The position numbers and the translations under genes were made by a program. Shown one piece after another: positions 9,569 to 19,646 of a stretch of DNA of 64,000 nucleotides. Below the pieces are notes generated by a model. That model saw only the letters and a program-made list of their open reading frames with translations. It did no database searches and was not told the origin of the DNA. The DNA lies in assembly GCA_902573425.1 (NCBI GenBank), contig CACGJO010000005.1, forward strand, positions 1 to 64,000. Direction: 5' to 3'. Source of the DNA: an uncultured Pelagibacteraceae bacterium (GTDB lineage: Bacteria; Pseudomonadota; Alphaproteobacteria; Pelagibacterales; Pelagibacteraceae). Position 1 is the first letter of the stretch, and every line of letters begins with the position of its first letter.

Positions 9569-10600
9569 ATGTCATTAAATAAAATTAATATAGCAGTTGC
9601 TGGTGCAACTGGATATGTAGGGCTAGACTTGATAAAAATACTTGCTTCTCATCCGAGAGTAAGCATTAAATATCTTTGTGCCCAAAAAAAAATTGGTAAA
9701 AATATTCAATTTTTTGATAAAAGAATTAAAAAAAAATTACCAAAAATATCTAATTTAAAAAATGTAGAATGGAATAAAATTGATGTTCTTTTTTGCTCGT
9801 TACCAACTGGGCAATCTCAAATTCTTGCAAAAAAATTAATTAAAAAATATAATTTAAAAATAATTGATCTTTCTGCTGATTTTAGACTATCTAATAAAAA
9901 AGATTTTTATAAATTTTATAAATTAAAACATTCTTCTCCCGAATTATTAAAATTTTCAAAATATTCACTTACAGAGTTTGCCAAAAAAGATTTAAAAAAA
10001 TTTAAAATTATAGCTTGTCCCGGTTGTTATCCTACATCAATACAATTACCAATATTACCGCTTTTAAAAAAGAAACTATTGAATTCAAAAGATATAATAA
10101 TTGACTCCAAGTCAGGTTATTCAGGTGCTGGAAAAAATCTTAAAAAGAAGTTTACACATAAAAATATTTTTTCCGCAATAAAAGCTTACGGTATATTAAA
10201 TCACAGACACACAGCTGAACTTGATCAGGAATTTAAAAAGGCAACTAAATCAAAAATACATTATAACTTTACTCCTCATTTAATACCTACTTTTAGAGGA
10301 ATGTTATCAACAATTTATGTTGAGCCGAAGGAAAGTGTCACAATCAATAAAATTCACAATGAACTTAAAAATTTTCATAAAAAAAATAACTTTGTAAAAA
10401 TATTACCAATTAACAAAAATTTAGGCACAGAAAATGTAATAAATACAAATTTATGTGAAATTAGTGTTTGCAAATTAAAAGGCAGTAAAAAGATAATGAT
10501 ACTATCTGCAATAGATAATTTAATAAAAGGTGCATCAGGACAAGCAGTTCAAAACATGAATATTATTTATAATTTAAATGAAAAAACTGGTCTTAAATGA
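9569..10600 (+). CDS. argC: N-acetyl-gamma-glutamyl-phosphate reductase
   Basis: GATGYVGLDL N-terminus, IACPGCYPTSIQLPILPLL active-site motif. Confidence 0.95.
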   Translation: MSLNKINIAVAGATGYVGLDLIKILASHPRVSIKYLCAQKKIGKNIQFFDKRIKKKLPKISNLKNVEWNKIDVLFCSLPTGQSQILAKKLIKKYNLKIIDLSADFRLSNKKDFYKFYKLKHSSPELLKFSKYSLTEFAKKDLKKFKIIACPGCYPTSIQLPILPLLKKKLLNSKDIIIDSKSGYSGAGKNLKKKFTHKNIFSAIKAYGILNHRHTAELDQEFKKATKSKIHYNFTPHLIPTFRGMLSTIYVEPKESVTINKIHNELKNFHKKNNFVKILPINKNLGTENVINTNLCEISVCKLKGSKKIMILSAIDNLIKGASGQAVQNMNIIYNLNEKTGLK

Positions 10601-11118
10601 AAGTTTTAAAAATTATACTTTTTCTTTTCATAATCCAGTGTGCTGGACCACTTAATAAAGTTGAAAAAGTTTATATATGTGGCGACCACAAGTGTGCAAA
10701 TAAAGCTGAAGCTGAAGAGTATTTTAATAATAATATCTCTATAGAAATTTATACTATTGATACTAAAAAAGAAGACAACGAATACTTTGATTTAGTTGAA
10801 TTAAATCTTCTTAAAGATAAGTTAGCAACTAAAAACAAAATTATTGTAAAAGACGAAAAAAAGAAAATAGATGAAAAAATAAAGGAAAGAAAAAAATTGG
10901 CTAAGTTAAAAATTAAAGAGATTGAAAAACCAGTTGAAAAAATCAAACAAGATCAAGTAAAATTAAATAATATAAAAAAAACCAAACCAAAAAAACAAAA
11001 ATCTAAAATAACTTTTATTAGAATATGTAAAAATTTAGAGGAATGTGATATAGACAAAATATCTAAAATAGTTATGGAAATAGGAAAAGAAAAAGACTTT
11101 CCTGATATAACTAATTAA
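10597..11118 (+). CDS. Putative Lys/Glu-rich lipoprotein, unknown function
   Basis: Signal peptide with lipobox-like IIQCAG; no recognised family. Confidence 0.55.
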   Translation: MKVLKIILFLFIIQCAGPLNKVEKVYICGDHKCANKAEAEEYFNNNISIEIYTIDTKKEDNEYFDLVELNLLKDKLATKNKIIVKDEKKKIDEKIKERKKLAKLKIKEIEKPVEKIKQDQVKLNNIKKTKPKKQKSKITFIRICKNLEECDIDKISKIVMEIGKEKDFPDITN

Positions 11119-11125
11119 ATTTTTT

Positions 11126-12407
11126 ATGAAAAAGAAACTAAATATTGCTATTATTGGTTTAGGCAACATAGGTTCCTACCTTTATACTTTTTTAAAACAA
11201 AAAAGGAAAATTCTCTCCAAAAAATACCAAGTGGATTTAAATATTGCTTTTATATGTGACAAAAAAAGAAAATTTAAAGTACCAAAAAACAAATGGTTAA
11301 AAAATTATTTAGATGCACCCAAAATTAGCAAAATAGACTTAATAGTAGAGTTAATAGGAGGTGCAGAGGGACCAGCAAAAAAATTAGTATTCTCTGCATT
11401 AAAGAATAAAAAACATGTTGTTACAGCCAACAAGGCACTTATATCTAAATATGGAAATCAATTAGCAAAAATTGCTGAAAAAAATAAAGTAAATTTAGAA
11501 TATGAAGCTGCAGTTTGTGGAGGAATTCCTGTCATCAGAAGTATTAAAGACGGTTTGATAACGAATGAAATTAATAAAGTTTATGGAATATTTAATGGAA
11601 CAACCAACTTTATATTATCATCTATGGATTTTGATAAATTGAATTTTGATTCCGCACTTAAAAAAGCACAGGGTCTCGGTTATGCAGAAAGAAATCCCAA
11701 TGCAGACTTAGCTGGACTTGATGTTGCTGACAAACTAAGGATACTTTCAGCACTATGTTTTAATAGCGTAATAGATTATAAAAATATTCATATCGAGGGC
11801 ATAAACAATATAGATCAATTCGATGTTCAATACGCAAATCAACTTGGATACAAAATTAAACTACTTGGCCTAGCAGAAAGAAATAATAAATTTATTGTTC
11901 AAAAAGTTTTTCCAGCCCTACTTAAAAATAATTCAAACACAGCTAAAATTAATGGTGTATTAAATAACGTTGTTTTAGAGGGCAAACCAATAGGGAGAGT
12001 AGAAATGATAGGCGAGGGTGCTGGTCCGAAAGCAACTGTTTCAGCAATATCATCAGATATTATATCAATAATGAAGGGTGGTATTAAATTACCATTCAAC
12101 ACGCCAATAAATAAAAAAAATAAATATAAATTTAAAGATATTTCAAATGAAAATTACGAAGCTTATTTAAGATTTGATTTGAATTTAAAAAATATGAATT
12201 TAGCCCAAAATATAATTGGTAAATTAAAAAAAAAATAGATTTCTTATTCAAAAAATTATAAAAAAAAAGAATACTTTCAATAGACTTTTTTCTTTAATAT
12301 TAATCACAAAACAATCTAAAAACATGAAACTTAACAGAATGATAAAAATTTTCAAAAATAAAAAAATATATAAGAGTGTAAAATTTATAAGAATCGAAAA
12401 AGTTTGA
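11126..12407 (+). pseudogene. hom: Homoserine dehydrogenase; apparent frameshift in an A10 tract (12226-12235). First ORF 11126-12238; ACT-domain tail continues in the +1 frame to TGA 12405-12407
   Basis: GNIGSYLY, TANKALIS, GIFNGTTNFIL and GLDVADKLRIL motifs; tail NRFLIQKIIKKKNTFNRLFSLILITKQSKNMKLNRMIKIFKNKKIYKSVKFIRIEKV in the shifted frame, ending flush with glpX ATG. Confidence 0.85.
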
Positions 12408-13355
12408 ATGACACTTAAAAACATCTACTTGGATCAATTTATTAAAGTAGTAGAAAGAGCTGCATATGGAGCTTCAAAATTTAGAGGAAAAAATGATAAA
12501 ATTGCAGCTGATCAAGCTGCTGTTGATGAAATGAGAACAGAAATAAATAAAATTAATATTAAAGGAAGGGTTGTTATCGGTGAAGGAGAAATGGATGAAG
12601 CCCCAATGTTATTTATTGGTGAAAATGTGGGTACAGGAATTGGTGAAGAAATCGATATAGCAGTAGATCCACTAGAAGGAACAAATTTTACTGCAAAAAA
12701 TTTACCAAATGCTATTTCAGTACTAGCAGTTACAAGAAAAGGTGACTTATTGTCTGCTCCAGATACATACATGGAGAAAATTGCAGTCGGACCAGATCTT
12801 CCAAATAATCTTTTAGATTTAGATAATTCGGTTGAAAAAAATATAAAACTTCTTGCTGAAGCTAAAAATACTCAACCCGATAAACTAACTGCATGCGTTC
12901 TTAAAAGAAGCAGACACGAAAGAATTATTCAATCTTTGGAAAAATTGAATGTGAAAATTAATTATATTCAAGATGGAGATGTTACAGGTGTTATCTCTGT
13001 TGTTGATAATAATTCAAATACAGATATTTATTTAGGAGTAGGTGGTGGTCCAGAGGGAGTATTAGCTGCCGCAGCACTTGATTGCTTAGGCGGACAAATG
13101 CAAACTAGACTTGTTTTAAGCGATGACGCTGAGGTAAAAAGGGCAAAAAAATTGGGGATTACTGATTTAAAAAGAAAGTATAATATTTCCGATATGGTAA
13201 AAGGTGATGTCATATTTTGTGCAACAGGAGTTACAGACGGAGATATGTTGAAAGGCATAAACCTAATAAATGATAATGAATTTGAAGCTACTACATTTGC
13301 ATTACATAAAAGTCAAAAAATATCAAAGATTGTAAAAAATATTATAAAAAAATGA
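12408..13355 (+). CDS. glpX: Fructose-1,6-bisphosphatase class II (GlpX)
   Basis: VIGEGEMDEAPMLFIGE, DPLEGTN, GVGGGPEGVLAAAAL motifs. Confidence 0.96.
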   Translation: MTLKNIYLDQFIKVVERAAYGASKFRGKNDKIAADQAAVDEMRTEINKINIKGRVVIGEGEMDEAPMLFIGENVGTGIGEEIDIAVDPLEGTNFTAKNLPNAISVLAVTRKGDLLSAPDTYMEKIAVGPDLPNNLLDLDNSVEKNIKLLAEAKNTQPDKLTACVLKRSRHERIIQSLEKLNVKINYIQDGDVTGVISVVDNNSNTDIYLGVGGGPEGVLAAAALDCLGGQMQTRLVLSDDAEVKRAKKLGITDLKRKYNISDMVKGDVIFCATGVTDGDMLKGINLINDNEFEATTFALHKSQKISKIVKNIIKK

Positions 13356-15115
13356 GTACGAGTTCCGTTCTTGGTAAGGATTGGGTTTCAAAAACCTATA
13401 ACGAAGAGTCTGTTAATTTTTTAAAAGATAATTTAAATTTGAGTGAAATAACATCAAAGCTAATAGCAATTAGAAAGATTAAAGTTGCAGATGTTAATTT
13501 ATTTTTGAAACCTAAAATTAAAAATTTAATACCAGATCCATTTATATTAAAGGATATGGAAAAAGCTGTTTCCAGAACTGTTGAAAGCATACAAAAAAAA
13601 AATAAAATTGGAATATTTGGTGATTATGACGTTGATGGAGCTACATCTTCAGCTTTATTGGGAAATTTTTTTAAATCAATTAATCAAGATGTAGAAATTT
13701 ATATTCCAGATAGGAAAACTGAAGGTTATGGACCTAGCAAAAAAGGTTTTGAAAAGTTAATTAGAAATGAATCAAAATTAATATTTACTGTAGATTGTGG
13801 CACGTTATCTTTTGAGGCTATTAATTATTCTAAAACTAAGAATGTAGATGTATTAGTATTAGACCACCATCAATCAGAGTTAGAACTTCCTGATGCACAT
13901 TCTATAGTCAATCCAAACAGATACGATGATAATTCGAATCTAAAATATCTTTGTGCTGCAGGAGTATGTTTTATGTTTCTTGTTGCTCTAAATAAAAAAT
14001 TGAGAGATTTAAAATGGTTCAAAGATAATAATATTAATGAACCAAATTTATTAAATTATTTAGATTTAGTATCTCTCGGAACAGTTTGTGACGTAGTTCC
14101 ACTAGTTGGACTTAATAGAGCATTTGTTAAGCAAGGTCTAGAAATATTTAAAAAAAAAACAAATTTAGGTATAAAAACTTTAAAAAATATTTGTGGAATT
14201 GAGAGCAATATAAATACTTATCACCTAGGGTATATTCTTGGACCTAGAATAAATGCTGGAGGAAGAGTTGGAAAATGTTCTCATGGAGCAAATTTGTTAT
14301 TAAGTGATAATTCAAAAGAAATATTTAAAATTGCATCTGAACTTGAACTATTTAACAAAGAAAGAAAAATCCTTGAGAATAATATGTTAAATAAAATTGA
14401 AAAAAATATTCAAATAAATCAAAGTGAACCAACTATAGTCTTATCCGGACACAATTGGCATGGTGGTATCATTGGTATTATTGCTTCAAGATTAAAAGAT
14501 AAATATAACAAGCCAACAATTATAATTTCTGTAGAAAACGGACTTGGTAGGGCTTCAGCTAGGTCTGTTTTAGGTTTCGACATAGGTGCTTTAATAATTA
14601 AGGCTCACCAAAAAAATATAATTAAAAAAGGTGGTGGCCACAAAATGGCTGGTGGTTTTTCTTTACAAGAAGAAAAAATATCAGAATTTAAAGATTTTAT
14701 AAATTTAGAATTTTCAAAAATTGAAAAAAAAATTAATAGAACAAATAATCTATTTTACGATTCTAAGATTTCACCATCTGCATTAAATGAAAACTTTTAT
14801 TCTGAGATTAATCTTCTCTCCCCATTTGGATCAGGAAATCCCGAGCCACGTTTTGTTATTGAAAGCCTTGAATTGTTAAAATCATCGATTGTTGGAGAAA
14901 AACACATTAAAACAATCTTTACTGCTCCAGACGGATCAGTAGTTAAATGCGTCACTTTTAATGCTATTAAAACTGATTTAGAGACTTATTTATTAAGAAA
15001 AGACAGAAAAAAAATTAATATTTTAGGCAAGTTAAGTCTTAATGAATGGAAAGGTCAAAGAAAAGTAGAGTTTATTATCGATGATATTTCTGTTAATAAG
15101 GCTAACATTAATTAG
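13352..15115 (+). CDS. recJ: Single-stranded-DNA-specific exonuclease RecJ
   Basis: FGDYDVDGATSSAL, VDCGT, LDHHQSE (DHH) and GGGHKMAGGFSL (DHHA1) motifs. Confidence 0.95.
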   Translation: MSTSSVLGKDWVSKTYNEESVNFLKDNLNLSEITSKLIAIRKIKVADVNLFLKPKIKNLIPDPFILKDMEKAVSRTVESIQKKNKIGIFGDYDVDGATSSALLGNFFKSINQDVEIYIPDRKTEGYGPSKKGFEKLIRNESKLIFTVDCGTLSFEAINYSKTKNVDVLVLDHHQSELELPDAHSIVNPNRYDDNSNLKYLCAAGVCFMFLVALNKKLRDLKWFKDNNINEPNLLNYLDLVSLGTVCDVVPLVGLNRAFVKQGLEIFKKKTNLGIKTLKNICGIESNINTYHLGYILGPRINAGGRVGKCSHGANLLLSDNSKEIFKIASELELFNKERKILENNMLNKIEKNIQINQSEPTIVLSGHNWHGGIIGIIASRLKDKYNKPTIIISVENGLGRASARSVLGFDIGALIIKAHQKNIIKKGGGHKMAGGFSLQEEKISEFKDFINLEFSKIEKKINRTNNLFYDSKISPSALNENFYSEINLLSPFGSGNPEPRFVIESLELLKSSIVGEKHIKTIFTAPDGSVVKCVTFNAIKTDLETYLLRKDRKKINILGKLSLNEWKGQRKVEFIIDDISVNKANIN

Positions 15116-15189
15116 GTCCCATCGTCTAACGGTTAGGACAGATGGTTTTCAATCATCTAATCGGGGTTCGATTCCCCGTGGGACCGCCA
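15115..15189 (+). tRNA. tRNA-Glu (anticodon TTC), CCA encoded
   Basis: Cloverleaf: acceptor GGTCCCA/TGGGACC, anticodon loop TTTTCAA, T-arm CGGGGTTCGATTCCCCG, 3' GCCA. Confidence 0.95.
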
Positions 15190-15196
15190 AAATATT

Positions 15197-16153
15197 ATGT
15201 TTAAAATCGGTATTGTAGAAAATTTTCACAAAGATGGAATAAAACTTTTAGAAGACCATCCAAATTTTGAGTATGAAATTATTGATGATGTCTCAAAAGA
15301 AAACCTAATTAAAGAGCTACCAAAATTTGATGGTTTGACTTTACGTGTTGCAAAATTAGGCTCTGATGTTTTAAGCAATTGCAAGAAACTTAAAGTTATT
15401 TCTCGTCACGGTGTTGGTTATGATAACGTTGACACTAATCATCTAAAAAAAAATAATATTACTTTACTCATTACTGCTACTGGTAACGCATTAGCTGTTG
15501 CAGAGCACGTGATGTACATGATGTTATCATTATCAAAAGGAGTAACTTTATACGATTCTGAGGTGAGATCTGGAAATTTCAAAAAAAATGCAAATAAAAT
15601 AGAAACATATGAACTCTATAAAAAAGAAATATTAATCGCAGGATTTGGCAGAATTGGAAAAAATTTAATTAAGAGATGTCTTGGTTTTGATATGAAAGTA
15701 AATGTTTTTGACCCATTCATTGATGAGAGCACTATTAAGTCTTACGGCGGCAAAAAGGTAGATAATCTTGAAACTGCAATAAAAACATCAGATTTTGTTT
15801 CAATACATATGCCTTTAAACGAAAAAACTAAGAATCTTATTGATGCTAAAATATTAAAAACAATGAAAAGTAATGCTATTGTTATTAATACTGCACGGGG
15901 TGGAATAGTAAATGAAGTTGATTTAGATAACGCTTTAAAATCAAAAATAATATATGCAGCAGGTTTAGACGTTTTTGAAAAAGAGCCACCAGATTCAAAC
16001 AACCCTTTGTTAAAAAATAAAAATGTTTTGTTAAGTCCACATTCCGCAACGTTTACAAACGAGTGTAAATCAAGGATGAGTGTTGAAACAGTTCAAAATA
16101 TAATTGATTTTTTTGAAAATAAAACAAAACCATATATGATAGTAAAATTATGA
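15197..16153 (+). CDS. D-3-phosphoglycerate dehydrogenase-like D-2-hydroxyacid dehydrogenase
   Basis: RHGVGYDNVD, GFGRIGKNLIKR, NTARGGIVNEVDL, LDVFEKEPP motifs. Confidence 0.9.
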   Translation: MFKIGIVENFHKDGIKLLEDHPNFEYEIIDDVSKENLIKELPKFDGLTLRVAKLGSDVLSNCKKLKVISRHGVGYDNVDTNHLKKNNITLLITATGNALAVAEHVMYMMLSLSKGVTLYDSEVRSGNFKKNANKIETYELYKKEILIAGFGRIGKNLIKRCLGFDMKVNVFDPFIDESTIKSYGGKKVDNLETAIKTSDFVSIHMPLNEKTKNLIDAKILKTMKSNAIVINTARGGIVNEVDLDNALKSKIIYAAGLDVFEKEPPDSNNPLLKNKNVLLSPHSATFTNECKSRMSVETVQNIIDFFENKTKPYMIVKL

Positions 16154-16662
16154 ATAATTTTTTTAATAAATTTAAAAACTATGGTTTATTGGAACTATTA
16201 GTATTTTCATCAGCAGTTTATGTTGTTGGTATGTTACTGTGGACTGCGTCGACGAGATCTGCAGTTGAGGAAAAAGCCAATACTGTAAAATCAAACCATA
16301 AACAAATTGTTGATTTTATAAATTCAGAAATAAATAATTGTGGTCAAGGTGATGAAAATTTAAATACGGCCTGGGGCGATCCATGTAATGGTGAGTGGTT
16401 GTCCGTAAAAGTTATTGAATATATTAATAGTAATATGAAAATGGTAAATCCTTATTCATCAAGCAAAGAAATTTTAAAGCAAGCACAGGATCCCAGACTA
16501 CAAGCAGAGGGAAAAGCTGGTCAGTCAACTGAGATGGGAGTTATCTTTTTAAGTTCCCAAAATATTAGTTCAGAAGCTGGATCGGAATGGGTTATTGGAA
16601 CTTGTGTAAAATCTCCATGTGTAGCAGCTGGAAATAACGAACTTACTTCTGTTTATAGATAA
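16150..16662 (+). CDS. Hypothetical protein, single N-terminal TM, pilin-like N-terminus
   Basis: LLELLVFSSAVYVVGMLLWTA hydrophobic helix followed by charged region and Cys-containing C-terminal half. Confidence 0.55.
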   Translation: MNNFFNKFKNYGLLELLVFSSAVYVVGMLLWTASTRSAVEEKANTVKSNHKQIVDFINSEINNCGQGDENLNTAWGDPCNGEWLSVKVIEYINSNMKMVNPYSSSKEILKQAQDPRLQAEGKAGQSTEMGVIFLSSQNISSEAGSEWVIGTCVKSPCVAAGNNELTSVYR

Positions 16663-16664
16663 AG

Positions 16665-17564
16665 TTATTTAATGATTTCAAATCCAGCTTTAGTTGCGGT
16701 TTTTTTTAAATAAGAATAACCTTTTTTTGCGTACTCAAACGGGTTAGCTTTTTTTGGGTCTTGTTCAGCTTCAACAACTAACCAACTATTATAATCATTT
16801 TTTTTTAGTTGGTCTAAAACAGGTTTATAATCTATGCAACCATCACCCGGAACAGTAAAAGCGCCCTCAAGAAACGCGTGTCGAAAACTTAAATTTTTAG
16901 ATATAGATTTTTTTAAAACACTTTCTCTCATATCTTTGCAATGCACGTGAGCAATTTTTTCTTTAAAATTTTTTATTATTTTTAAATAATCTCCGCCTGC
17001 AAATAACATATGCCCAGTATCAATTGTAAGTTTAACTGAGTCATTGGTTTCTTGCATCAATCTGATCGTGTCCTCTTCTGACTGTATAACAGTACCCATA
17101 TGATGATGATAAGCTAACGGCATTTCTTCGTCCTCAAGTCTTTTTCCAACTTCATTAATTTTTTCGCAATAGGAAATCCAAGTATCATTATCTAGAGTTG
17201 GTCTTTTAGATAATGGCTTGTTTTCGTCACCTTGAATTGAGTCGGTTACTTCAGCAAAAACTATACATGGAGCTTTACAGTCTTTAAATAAATTTAATTG
17301 ACCTCTTATATTTTCCATTTCTTCTTTAACTGTCCGTTTTAATAAATTTGCTCCATACCAGCCAGAACATAATTTAATATCAAATTTATTTAATATTGGA
17401 ATTAATTCATCTGATGTTCGTGGAAATTTACCCCCTGACTCTACACCAGTAAAACCAGCCTGTCTTGCTTCAGACAAACAGGTTTCAAGAGATGTTTCAC
17501 CTCCAAGTTCTGGCATATCATCATTACTCCAAGCTATTGGTGCTATTCCTAATTTTACTGACAT
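16665..17564 (-). CDS. iolE: Inosose dehydratase (IolE); ORF track extends to 17612 but MSVKLGIAPIAWSNDDMPELGG is the likely start
   Basis: GIAPIAWSNDDMPELGG, GFTGVESGGKFP, YHHHMGTVIQ, DTGHMLFAGGD motifs. Confidence 0.92.
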   Translation of the reverse strand: MSVKLGIAPIAWSNDDMPELGGETSLETCLSEARQAGFTGVESGGKFPRTSDELIPILNKFDIKLCSGWYGANLLKRTVKEEMENIRGQLNLFKDCKAPCIVFAEVTDSIQGDENKPLSKRPTLDNDTWISYCEKINEVGKRLEDEEMPLAYHHHMGTVIQSEEDTIRLMQETNDSVKLTIDTGHMLFAGGDYLKIIKNFKEKIAHVHCKDMRESVLKKSISKNLSFRHAFLEGAFTVPGDGCIDYKPVLDQLKKNDYNSWLVVEAEQDPKKANPFEYAKKGYSYLKKTATKAGFEIIK

Positions 17565-17626
17565 TTTATTTATATTTGTTAGGATAATGCTAGATATCAG
17601 TACTAAAAACAATAAAAATTTATTAA

Positions 17627-18574
17627 ATGAAAATTAATGTTGCATTATTTGGCCTTGGAAGAATTGGTATAATGCATGCTCAAAACTTAAAGATGAATAA
17701 AAAATTTAATCTTAAGTATGTATTTGATATCAATAAAAAACTTTCTATAAGAGCTGCGAAAAAACTCAAATCAACATATATTAAAAATCCAAATATTGCG
17801 TTCAAAGACAAAAATATAAAAGTAATTTTTATTTCATCTTCGACTTCGACACATATACCTTTAATTTCATTAGCTGCAAAACACAAAAAAATAATCTTTT
17901 GTGAAAAACCTTTAGATCTTAATATTCAAAGAGTAGTTAAATGTAGAAAAAAAATTAAAAGATTTAAACCTAAAATACAATTGGGTTTTAATCGGCGTTA
18001 CGATCCAGGACATTATCATCTAAAAAAATCTCTTTTGGCTGGAAAAATCGGTAAGTTGGAAAAAATAATCATTACAAGCCGTGACCCAGCACCTCCTTCC
18101 TTTAATTATTTAAAAAATTCAGGAGGAATATTTAGAGATATGACAATTCATGATTTTGACTTAGCCAGATTTTATCTTGGCAAAGATCCAATTAAAGAAA
18201 TCTTTGCATCCGCAACCAATTTATCTGACTCAAGATTTAAAAAAATTAAAGATTATGAAATTGCTTCATGTGTTTTAAAATCTAGAAAAGGGGTAATCAC
18301 AGTTATTAATAACTCTCGACACTGTAAATTTGGATACGATCAAAGAGTAGAAATATTTGGTAATAAAGGAATGTTAATATCAGACAATAAGCGGAAATAT
18401 AATTTTTTTATAGATAGATACAAAATTGCTTACAAACTTCAATTGAACGATCTATATAACCTTGTAACAAAAAACAAAAAACCAAGATCTACTTTCGATG
18501 ATGGTGAGAAATCACTTTGTATAGCTAATGCAGCATTTAAATCGTTGAAATTAAAAAAAATTGTTACTATCTAG
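17627..18574 (+). CDS. iolG: Inositol 2-dehydrogenase (Gfo/Idh/MocA family)
   Basis: GLGRIGIMHAQNL, CEKPLDLNI, LGFNRRYDPG, SRDPAPPS, GGIFRDMTIHDFDLARF motifs. Confidence 0.9.
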   Translation: MKINVALFGLGRIGIMHAQNLKMNKKFNLKYVFDINKKLSIRAAKKLKSTYIKNPNIAFKDKNIKVIFISSSTSTHIPLISLAAKHKKIIFCEKPLDLNIQRVVKCRKKIKRFKPKIQLGFNRRYDPGHYHLKKSLLAGKIGKLEKIIITSRDPAPPSFNYLKNSGGIFRDMTIHDFDLARFYLGKDPIKEIFASATNLSDSRFKKIKDYEIASCVLKSRKGVITVINNSRHCKFGYDQRVEIFGNKGMLISDNKRKYNFFIDRYKIAYKLQLNDLYNLVTKNKKPRSTFDDGEKSLCIANAAFKSLKLKKIVTI

Positions 18575-18591
18575 TAATAATTTTTAAACCT

Positions 18592-18624
18592 AAGGTTGAA
18601 ATAAAAAATCCTAACCTTTTCTTT
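18592..18624 (+). terminator. Possible weak terminator downstream of iolG
   Basis: AAGGTT ... AACCTT followed by TTCTTTT. Confidence 0.35.
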
Positions 18625-18680
18625 TAATCTTTTTTTTGCTTAAATAAAAATAATTAAAATAACAATATAACGAGGGAAAA

Positions 18681-19601
18681 ATGAGAAAAATATATTTAAC
18701 ATTAGTAGCTTTCCTTTCGTGGATGGCGATGTCTGTTGCATCATTTGCAATCGATGTAATCGTTGTTTCACATGGTCAAGCTAACGATCCTTTTTGGTCG
18801 GTTGCTAAAAACGGAGTTGATTCTGCTTGTAAAGATATGAAAATCAAATGTAAGTACACAGCTCCTGGCACATTCGACATGGTCGAAATGGCTAAATTAA
18901 TTGATAACGCTGTTTCACAAAAACCAAAAGGTATTGTGATCACTTTACCTGACGCTGCGGCTTTAGGAAAATCTGTCAAAGCTGCGATTGCTGCTGGTAT
19001 ACCAGTAGTATCAATGAATTCTGGTTCAGATGACTTCGCTAAGCTAGGTATTAGCGCTCACGTTGGACAAACTGAGTTTGAAGCAGGTGTAGGTGGTGGT
19101 CAAAAAATGAAAGCAGCTGGTGGAAAAAAAGCACTGTGCGTTAACCATGAAGTTGGTAACGTAGCACTTGATAGAAGATGCGCTGGTTTCAAAAAAGGTT
19201 TTGGTGGTCCAGTAGAAATACTTGGTACATCAAATGACCCAACTGAAATTCAAAAAGCTGTTGCTGCAAAACTAGGTGGAGTAGATACTATTCTAACTTT
19301 AGGTGCAGGACTTTCTGGAGAAGCGGCTCTAAAAGCAATCAAATCTGCTGGTAAAACTGGCAGCATTAAACTTGGAACATTTGATATGTCACCAGGAATG
19401 CTTAAAGCTGCTGCAGCTGGAGAAGTTGAGTTCTTAATTGACCAACAACAATATCTTCAAGGATATTTGCCTATAGCTATATTTGCTCAGTATATGAGAT
19501 GGGGAACAATGCCAGCTGGCGTTGTTATGACGGGACCTGGTTTCGTTACACCACAAAATGCTAGCAAAGTAATTAAGTGGGCAGCACAAGGTTATAGATA
19601 A
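18681..19601 (+). CDS. Sugar (probably inositol) ABC transporter periplasmic binding protein
   Basis: Signal peptide; periplasmic binding protein 2-type sequence (VVSHGQANDPFWSVAKNG); adjacent to iolG. Confidence 0.88.
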   Translation: MRKIYLTLVAFLSWMAMSVASFAIDVIVVSHGQANDPFWSVAKNGVDSACKDMKIKCKYTAPGTFDMVEMAKLIDNAVSQKPKGIVITLPDAAALGKSVKAAIAAGIPVVSMNSGSDDFAKLGISAHVGQTEFEAGVGGGQKMKAAGGKKALCVNHEVGNVALDRRCAGFKKGFGGPVEILGTSNDPTEIQKAVAAKLGGVDTILTLGAGLSGEAALKAIKSAGKTGSIKLGTFDMSPGMLKAAAAGEVEFLIDQQQYLQGYLPIAIFAQYMRWGTMPAGVVMTGPGFVTPQNASKVIKWAAQGYR

Positions 19602-19610
19602 AAATAATTT

Positions 19611-19646
19611 AAAAAGGCCTGGTTTTAAAGCCAGGCCTTTTTTTTT
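19611..19646 (+). terminator. Strong intrinsic-terminator-like hairpin between binding-protein and permease genes
   Basis: AAAAAGGCCTGG TTTTAAAG CCAGGCCTTTTT then T-run; 12-bp perfect stem. Confidence 0.85.

Noticed and set aside
17565-17612. N-terminal extension of IolE in the ORF track
   Set aside because: MFLVLISSIILTNINK precedes the conserved MSVKLGIAPIAWSNDDMPELGG start and looks like upstream non-coding sequence
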